A stretch of DNA of 64,000 nt, taken from contig BSWB01000008.1 of assembly GCA_033239125.1 (NCBI GenBank), positions 17,390,001 through 17,454,000 on the forward strand, in the 5' to 3' direction. A program made the translations under genes and the position numbers. Position 1 is the first letter of the stretch, and each line of letters begins with the position of its first letter. Of the stretch, positions 57,601 through 64,000 are shown piece after piece. Source of the stretch: Fagopyrum homotropicum. Taxonomy: Eukaryota; Streptophyta; Magnoliopsida; Caryophyllales; Polygonaceae. The notes below the pieces were generated by a model. That model searched no databases and was not told the DNA's origin. It saw only the letters and a list, made by a program, of their open reading frames with translations.

Positions 57601-58900
57601 TTAACGGTTAAAAATATTTTTCCAGTTAAATTTCATCGACAAAAAATGGTCGGAATTTGTCACTCTTGGCCAAGAAAACAAATTCCATAGGTAGTGTGAC
57701 CAGTGTCACTCTTCATAAGCAATGAGATATTTCGTTAAAGCTTCATGCCTTTTTTCAAAAGTTCAATAAACTTTTCTCAACCAAAAGATTGAAATTTTCA
57801 ATTTCAATTTCATGAAACTAGACAAACTTTCAACTCTATCAATAGGGTTGATAGATCTCAAATTTAGAGTTGAAGGTCAAACCTAACTTTGAAAAGCCTT
57901 GGACTCCTATTCATTTTTTTTTTACTTTTTTTAATTATTTTAGATATTGTTAATAATATTATTAATATTATTATAAATAAAAATTAACCATAAATTGGAT
58001 ATATGAAAAACTATTACACAAACAAAGATTCCGATAATTATTATTTTTAAATATATGAAAATTATATGTTGATTGAGTATGTAATCATAAATTAATATAT
58101 ATCTATTAAAGTAGAGTACTTAAATGTTGACGTGGTAATCTACGGTATTAATATTTTGAAATTTAGCTCTCTCATTAAAAACCACAAAAACCTTTTTTTT
58201 TCTTAAATTACCTATATAATTTTTTATAAGAACTAATCATATATCATACCTCTTTAACAATCTTGACATATCTCTTTTTTTATATTTATAAAAAAATCAA
58301 CTTCACAATATATGCACTACGACATCTCAATCTAACAACCACCATTTATGAGTTTTTGTTTCCCTATAATATTTTAAAGCAGATTGTGAAACTTGTTGTC
58401 ATATCACTTTTAATTAACAACTCAATCTAAAAACAACCATTTATAAAATTTTAAGAACCAATCACTTATCATATTTCTGGACTAACTAACTCAATATATC
58501 TTTGTCCTTTTATCTTATATAAAAACATTAAATATCACCAAAAATATACAAAAATTAATTTTTTTTATAAAATTACCTTTATCTTTTTGCTAGAATTTAT
58601 ACAACATAAATTATTTTATTTTATTTAGGAAAAAAAAAATCGATGAACTAATGGACATATCTCTTTTGATAATCAATCTGATCATAGATTTTACCAGAAT
58701 TGTCTTTTATTTCCCCTAATGATTCCAACTTTTATCAATTATGAATTATTAGTTTTAAAATTGATAGTAATTCCAAATTAAATAATTTTTTGCTAACATA
58801 ATCCTATTTGCAATTTCAAGTAAATTGTTGAATGAATTTTGTAATTCGATAGATTTTCAATAAATTTGTTTGAAACTAAAATTAGATATCTATAAGAGAA
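57601..58900. other. AT-rich intergenic DNA, no gene seen
   Basis: Very AT-rich with poly-T and poly-A runs. No repeats with clear ends and no coding support. Confidence 0.5.
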
Positions 58901-61346
58901 AATTGGTGTAGAAAAGCCCTTATTATATCCTAGATATAATATAGGCCCTTTAATTTCTGGCCAAATAATAAAGGTAAATTAAAAGGATATATGCTAAAAT
59001 AAGAATATCTAATTAAGGGCAATTACGTAAATGATAGAGTAAACTGTCAAAATGAAAAAGTTAAATCCCGTTAAAATAGGCAACTGAATAATAAATGATA
59101 ATACGAGATTCCGATGTTCAATTTCCATTCTCAAAGCATTTCGAGAAAAAAGCGCCATAGCTTTCTTGGAGAAATTGCAGTCGCAACTTGTAAAGCACTC
59201 GTCTTCTTCGTCTTCAACCGTCAATCGAAACACTGGTTTGTAAAATAGCAGTCGATGTAATTTTTACACATTTGTTGAATTTCTGTCTAATTATTCTCGT
59301 CTGGAAGTTGAAAACCGAAAATCGGTGTTTGATTTCTTCCTCAAGAATGTACAAGAAACCGCCATTGGAGATGGTTAATTTCTGGATTTTGAAATCCGCA
59401 GCATTGGGTGTTGATATTATGCATCTTTCCAACTTGTTCATCCCATTAGGTTTTGTATTAAAAAATTTTTTTGAATAAGATATTTGTTTTTAGTTTTGGA
59501 TCTTAAGTTAGAAAACAACTATTTTTATGTATATTCGGCATCTGGATCCACTCAAAAACAACACTATATGCTCAATTTCTCTTTGCATGTGTTTTTAAGC
59601 AAACACAAGTTTATGTATTCGATGTCTGTTAAAATGGCGTCAAGTTTATATATTTGTTTTTCTGTTTTGTATATGTATGTGACGAGATTCAATCTTATGT
59701 TCTTAATTTTGTAAACATGGATGCTGAATTTAAGGCGATCATAGATTGTGTACACAATTGTTGTCAATTTGGCTCCCAATTATTAGAATGATTCAAGTTT
59801 ATGTTCCAAGCTTGTGTATTCGATATATTTGTAGAGATGTACAAGGTTATGTACTAAAATTGAGTACATTCATGTTTGTGTTATCCAAATTTGAAAATTG
59901 AGTACATTCATATTCGATGTGTTTTTAAGGATGTACAATGTTATGTGCTCATTTGTTGTCAAAATTTGACTCCTAATTCTAGTTCAATTTAAGTTTGTGT
60001 ATCAAAGATTTGTGTTTGAATATGTATTTTGGGACATTCATGTTTGTGTTATCAAAAATTTGTGCATCTGGGTTATGTTTTAAGGTCAAGTGAAGTTGGT
60101 ATATCTAATTTTGTGTTTCCATGTGTATCTAGATATCTTGCTCATAACTGGTTAGTAGTATACTCATTTACCTATTGAAGAACACGTAGTATTGTAGCTC
60201 AAAATGTCACACTTTGTGTTAAGATTATGTAATATATATATATATGTTATCCAAAAATTGATTGAGTCTATCTGTATTAATTATGTTATTGAAGAAAGAA
60301 ATGGCTAGCAAACCGAATGGCTATCAAATGCCAAAACAAGGTTCAAAAAGATGACACTAGAGCCGGTTCATCATCAAAGGTGAATATTTGAAGTCAAATT
60401 GTTGTGATATTTACAAGTTTTATGTAACATTCTAATAATGTACATAAGTAGGAATGATAAATATTCTGTATGTACAGAAGGTAATATGTAGACAATATTA
60501 TGTTTTGACATTTTTACTCTTAATAGTTTATGTTCTAAGTTGCACGTTCCAAGCTTTATGTACTGATGTGTATGCATGATTTTTTTTCACTTACATTTGT
60601 TTTTAAGAAATGATATTTGTCAATATTGTTTGTGTAAAACCAATTCATGTTCATTAATTATGTTTATACCATTTAAAAACTGATCAAGAAGATTGATTTG
60701 AACAACAATGTTGATGGGTAAGTACATTAATTATGTTTATACCATTTACGTTAAAAATTTACCATGTCAAACTCAATAATACATAATGATAATGATTTCT
60801 ATTATTTGCAATCTAGGGGGAGTTGTGGGATATACACATTGAAATACATACAATATCTTGCATCTGTTAGAAAAGACTTCAGCGATATCGATGATGAAGT
60901 CGTTCAAGCAATCAAAGGAAGTTTGCAAATGTTGTGTTCATAAGAGAATGAAACAAATGGTTAGAAGAGATGTAAAATTTATGGCCTTAATTACATTTTT
61001 CTGTGATAATTGATGGCAGACATACATTATGCAATGTTGTATTTATTTGATAGATAGATATGATCAAACTATATATGTAGTCTATACTTTTGCATGTTTT
61101 GGCTTTATGTGTACACATAACTATTATGTGTGTATACTTACACAAACAATAACATTAGTCATACATAAAACGTTAAGTACACTAACACAATAACACAACG
61201 AATGGATAGTACACTACTGTGATCTATTTAAATACCATTATGTATCATGCCATACGGTAATGTAGAATTACGTATTCTTATATACAATTATGTTCATAAA
61301 CATAGGTCCCAATATAGTGTACACAAATGTGTTCTATTTGTGTACC
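58901..61346. other. AT-rich region with recurring words around the Ulp1 remnant
   Basis: 59480-60120 repeats words such as GTACATTCATGTTTGTGTTAT (59866 and about 60040, split here as two 10-mers), TTATGTAC and ATTCGATGT. ATTAATTATGTTTATACCAT occurs at about 60654 and 60729. A frame with MASKPNGYQMPKQGSKR starts at about 60301. This could be the body of a Mutator-like transposon, but no long terminal inverted repeats were identified. Confidence 0.4.
60680..60943 (+). pseudogene. Ulp1/C48 cysteine protease-like C-terminal exons
   Basis: A frame ending LIKKIDLNNNVDG (to 60717) meets a GTAAGT donor at 60718. After a 99-bp intron with a CTAG acceptor (60815-60816), the second exon (60817-60943) reads on in phase as GGSCGIYTLKYIQYL and DFSDIDDEVVQAIKGSLQML to TAA at 60941. 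The -x-C-G-x-Y-T-x-K-Y-I-x-Y- block is the catalytic-Cys segment of Ulp1-type SUMO proteases (usually D-C-G; here S-C-G). The His and Asp of the triad were not found upstream. Such fragments are often carried by Mutator-like elements. Probably a remnant. Confidence 0.5.
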
Positions 61347-62838
61347 TGGTAGGTGATGGAATCACTATCAATTAGGATAGTTTTTAGTGTCTTTTTAGTG
61401 TCTTTGAGTCACTTTGTGCTACTAATACCTTGATCCAGATGAATAAGTCCAATTGAAGCAAAAGAAGGTATTAGCAACACTTGGGAGTTGAAGAACAACA
61501 GCGAAGAAATGTTTTCTGGTACCACACCGCCCTCGCAGAGTAGTGTCACCGCCCCTGCGGTGGTATTGCACTTCAGCAACGCAGCCTGCGCCAGCTTGTC
61601 ACCACCCCTGTGGCTGCCTCTAGCTGCTCATGCGGTGACTCACCCTTAAGAAGCAAAACCGGTACCCCTGCGCCCTTGCCTGCGGACCTGTGAAGCCGAA
61701 GAGCCAGTGTCGCCGCCCCTACGATGACACTAGGCCGCCCCTGCGGATCGTCATCAGAAACGACAGAATGATGAAGAGTCAGACGTTCAAGAAGCATTAA
61801 AGACCCGCCCCTACGGGATTACCAGGCCGCCCCAATGGCCAAGAAGAAGATCGAACGTTCTGGCATAAACCGCCCTTGTGGCCCTAAAGCCCGCCCCCGC
61901 GGTTTAGCGCCAAAGGAATTTATTCCGGTTGTTTGCACCACCTTTATGACATTTAAGGTGACTATTAGACAGACCGTTACTTCCTTTTAATGTAATTTGG
62001 AGTATAAATAGAGCCCTTAGCTGATTGCTTGAATCATCCATCATTTTCCCCAAAAAGCTCTATTTTCCCTTAGTTCCAACTTGTAATGAGTGTCTAGCTT
62101 CCCTTGCTATATTGGGTTGTTTTGAAGCTGCATTGCTACTTGGTTGTAAGTCTTTTATAATATAAGTTTAATTCAGTCAATTTGTGTTATATTTCTTTGA
62201 GCTTTAACTTATGTTTGCATCTCTTTTATCACTTAGATTGATCACCTTAAGTGTCTAATGCATGCAAAATACTTGGATTAATCAATTTCGGATTCGGGTC
62301 CTTAATCTAGTAGTAATCCTGTAGGTAAAAGTTGGTTGTAATTACTAATAGAAAAAGGAATATGACTATAAAGAAGGATTAACGGTTTGTTTATTAATTC
62401 TTTATATCTCTTTATCTTTACTAGAATGCTAACTTGTGCTTTGATCTTGTAGGTTTACGGATCAATAATCTGGTTAAGTTGTGTTGATGCCGGTTGGCTC
62501 AACACATATCTAAGATCAAGATGAGACTTTGGTGAATGACTTATAAAAAGAACCAACCAAGTAGTGTGCATGCTAAGATCCAACCTAGTGTAGCTCTTCA
62601 CTCCATATCTATTATCACCATCTTTGTTTGATTTTTATGTGCTTTTGTCTTGTTTTGTTACAATCCAACCCCTCCCCCCCCCATTGGTTATAATTCGGTA
62701 ATTGAATCTAATCAAAACTCGACTAGACTCTCTTGGGTTCGACCCTTACTTACACTATACAATCCGGTTAGTGTAACGTTAGGTAATCTACTTTGACTAA
62801 AGCTAAAAGACAACGACCATACGTTTTTAGCCTCGTCA
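61347..62838 (+). repeat. 5' LTR of D2 (1492 bp)
   Basis: Begins TGGTAGGTGATGGAATCAC and ends TTAGCCTCGTCA. The U3 (61530-61920) is packed with CCGCCCCTGCGG-type words, including CACCGCCCCTGCGGTG (61547-61562). A C-run near 62673-62682 matches the one in D1. Confidence 0.9.
62003..62010 (+). promoter_or_regulatory. Probable TATA box of D2 LTR
   Basis: TATAAATA just after the motif-rich U3. It is conserved in position with 36878-36885 of D1. Confidence 0.6.
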
Positions 62839-62842
62839 AATT

Positions 62843-62860
62843 TGGCGTCGTTGCTGGGGA
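62843..62860 (+). other. Primer binding site, tRNA-Asp type (D2)
   Basis: TGGCGTCGTTGCTGGGGA, four bases after the LTR. It differs at two positions from the perfect tRNA-Asp complement. Confidence 0.8.
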
Positions 62861-62889
62861 GTCTTCGTTACTATTTTGATTTATTTAAC

Positions 62890-63921
62890 TCAGATTTTTC
62901 TCCTTTTGATCCAGAAATCGAAAGAACGCACAATCAACAACGAAGGCAACAACGAACCCATGATGAGATGCCCAACCTAACTCTCCGCCAACTTACGCAA
63001 CCCGATTTGACTCAACACCCACTTGCGGTCACCATACCGGCAATTAGGGAAGGAGTAAATTTTGTGCTCAACCCGGGGTTGATCCACTTGCTCCCATCGT
63101 TCCATGGGTTGAGTGGAGAAGACCCAATCAAACATCTTGGGATGTTCCACACCATTTGTATGAGCATGAAGCCGACAAACATCACCGATTAACAAATCAA
63201 AATGTGGGCGTTTGGCTTCACTCTCAAAGATGGGGCGGACGATTGGTATTACCATCTTCCGTCCGGGAGCATTGACACATGAGAGAACCTCCACAAGGCC
63301 TTCTTGGAGAAGTACTTCCCAGCGAAGAAGGCGATTAGCTTGACGAAGGCGATAAGCAACATAGAGCAAGAAGCAGACGAAACTCTTTATGAGTACTTCG
63401 AATGTTTCGCAAGATTACGATCCAGTTGTCCTTTCCATGGGTACTCTACCCAATATCTAGTCTTGTACTGGTACAATGGCTTGCTCGAGAATGAGAGGAG
63501 GATCGTTGACGCCGCTTGTGGAGGTAATATCTTGAACATTACTCCTGAACTTGCTTTGGATAAAATGCAGGAATTGGCGGAAGGAACTATGAACTTTGGT
63601 AGGACTTCTACCAAAAGAGGCGTACATGTTATACATCCTAGCCGTCCTGAGATATCCATTGAAATCGCTGAACTAAAGAAGATGGTTAAGAGATTAACCT
63701 TGATGGGAACTCCACAAGAACTCAAGTCTTGTGGAGTTTGTGTCGACCCTTTCCACCCCACGGACTTGTGTCCACAAGTCCAAGACAAAGCTACTGAGGT
63801 GAATGTTGTAGGATATGGTCAACAACAGCAGCAACGTCAATGTAATGATCTATATGCGCAGAATTACATGCCAAATTGGCGTGATCAACAAAACTACAGG
63901 TGGAGGGATCAACAAAACTAG
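62890..63921 (+). pseudogene. D2 gag (Retrotrans_gag + CCHC), with stops
   Basis: One frame gives FDPEIERTHNQQRRQQR at the N-terminus. The Retrotrans_gag core follows: FHGLSGEDPIKHLGMFHTIC, KMWAFGFTLKDGADDWYYHL, FLEKYFPAKKA, LYEYFECFARLRSSCPFHG. Then comes ALDKMQELAEG and a C-x2-C-x4-H-x4-C knuckle (CGVCVDPFHPTDLC). A Gln-rich tail ends at TAG (63919-63921). Stops at 63190-63192 (TAA) and near 63280 (TGA) break it. No ATG sits at the conserved start; the first in-frame ATG is 62968. Gag would form the particle that packages element RNA. The frame is Athila-like and better preserved than that of element E. Confidence 0.9.
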
Positions 63922-64000
63922 TTGCAACAGGAGGCCCGCTAAGGTAAAGCTCAATCCACTGAAGATATGCTACATATTTTGACTAAACACTTAGCTACCC

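Larger units (their letters stand above)
61347..64000 (+). mobile_element. D2: Athila/Tat-like element, plus strand, 3' end outside window
   Basis: A 5' LTR (61347-62838), a tRNA-Asp-like primer site (62843-62860) and a decayed gag running to the window edge. The LTR matches the solo LTR D1. The left flank is GTACC (61342-61346). The 3' part and second LTR lie beyond the window. Confidence 0.9.

Overview
The window is nuclear DNA of an angiosperm, probably a eudicot with a large, repeat-rich genome. It has spliced GT-AG genes, Ty3/gypsy LTR retrotransposons of Athila/Tat type primed by tRNA-Asp and of Tekay/Del type primed by initiator tRNA-Met, plant L1-type LINEs with DUF4283/CCHC ORF1 proteins, a Ty1/copia fragment and MITEs. 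I see one convincing host gene in 64 kb: a four-exon GARP (G2-like MYB) transcription factor of the EFM/HHO type at 48354-50390 (+). Almost everything else is nested, decayed mobile DNA.

Layout. 1-6638: an Athila-like element (A1, minus strand, 3' end outside the window) with 5' LTR, tRNA-Asp primer site and one gag-pol frame that carries three stops and lacks reverse transcriptase and RNase H. A1 sits inside a LINE (6639-about 9480, minus). 9480-14610: AT-rich DNA with a fold-back element, a MITE, a strong 38-bp hairpin, a two-exon gene-like remnant with a 51-bp tandem repeat in its intron, and a MULE-type transposase scrap. 14611-34142: a stack of retroelements: a 3' LTR and 3' region of a second A-type element (A2, minus), a decayed Tekay-like region (minus), an Athila-like element E (plus) inserted in the Tekay pol remnant, and a complete non-coding element B1 (24478-34142, minus; TSD TCTAT) inserted in the 3' region of E. 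35203-41822: a second LINE (plus) that lacks its endonuclease, split by a solo LTR (D1) and by a short poly(A)-tailed insertion with a 17-bp TSD. 42561-45000: copia remains. 45120-48022: MITEs and a diverged duplicated segment. 48354-50390: the GARP gene. 51153-about 56045: element B3 (plus), a truncated relative of B1. 58900-61346: AT-rich DNA holding two exons of a Ulp1/C48 protease-like remnant. 61347-64000: the 5' LTR, primer site and decayed gag of element D2 (plus).

Most striking pattern. Several retroelement families carry clusters of short near-palindromes in LTRs and untranslated regions, each family with its own word but the same build (5-8 bp arms round a 2-6 nt centre). In A elements it is CACCTCG-GT-CGAGGTG and variants, also present in frame in the gag-pol linkers. 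In the E LTR it is CAAAG-TGGA-CTTTG and variants. In D LTRs and the Tekay-like region it is TCACCGC-(CCCT/GGGG)-GCGGTGA. Arms often differ between copies by paired changes that keep the palindrome. I know of no established function for these. A second notable point is that elements B1 and B3 appear to use two alternative LTR starts 165 bp apart, each preceded in B1 by its own polypurine-like tract.

All boundaries come from reading the sequence by eye. Family assignments rest on recognised motifs, not on database searches.
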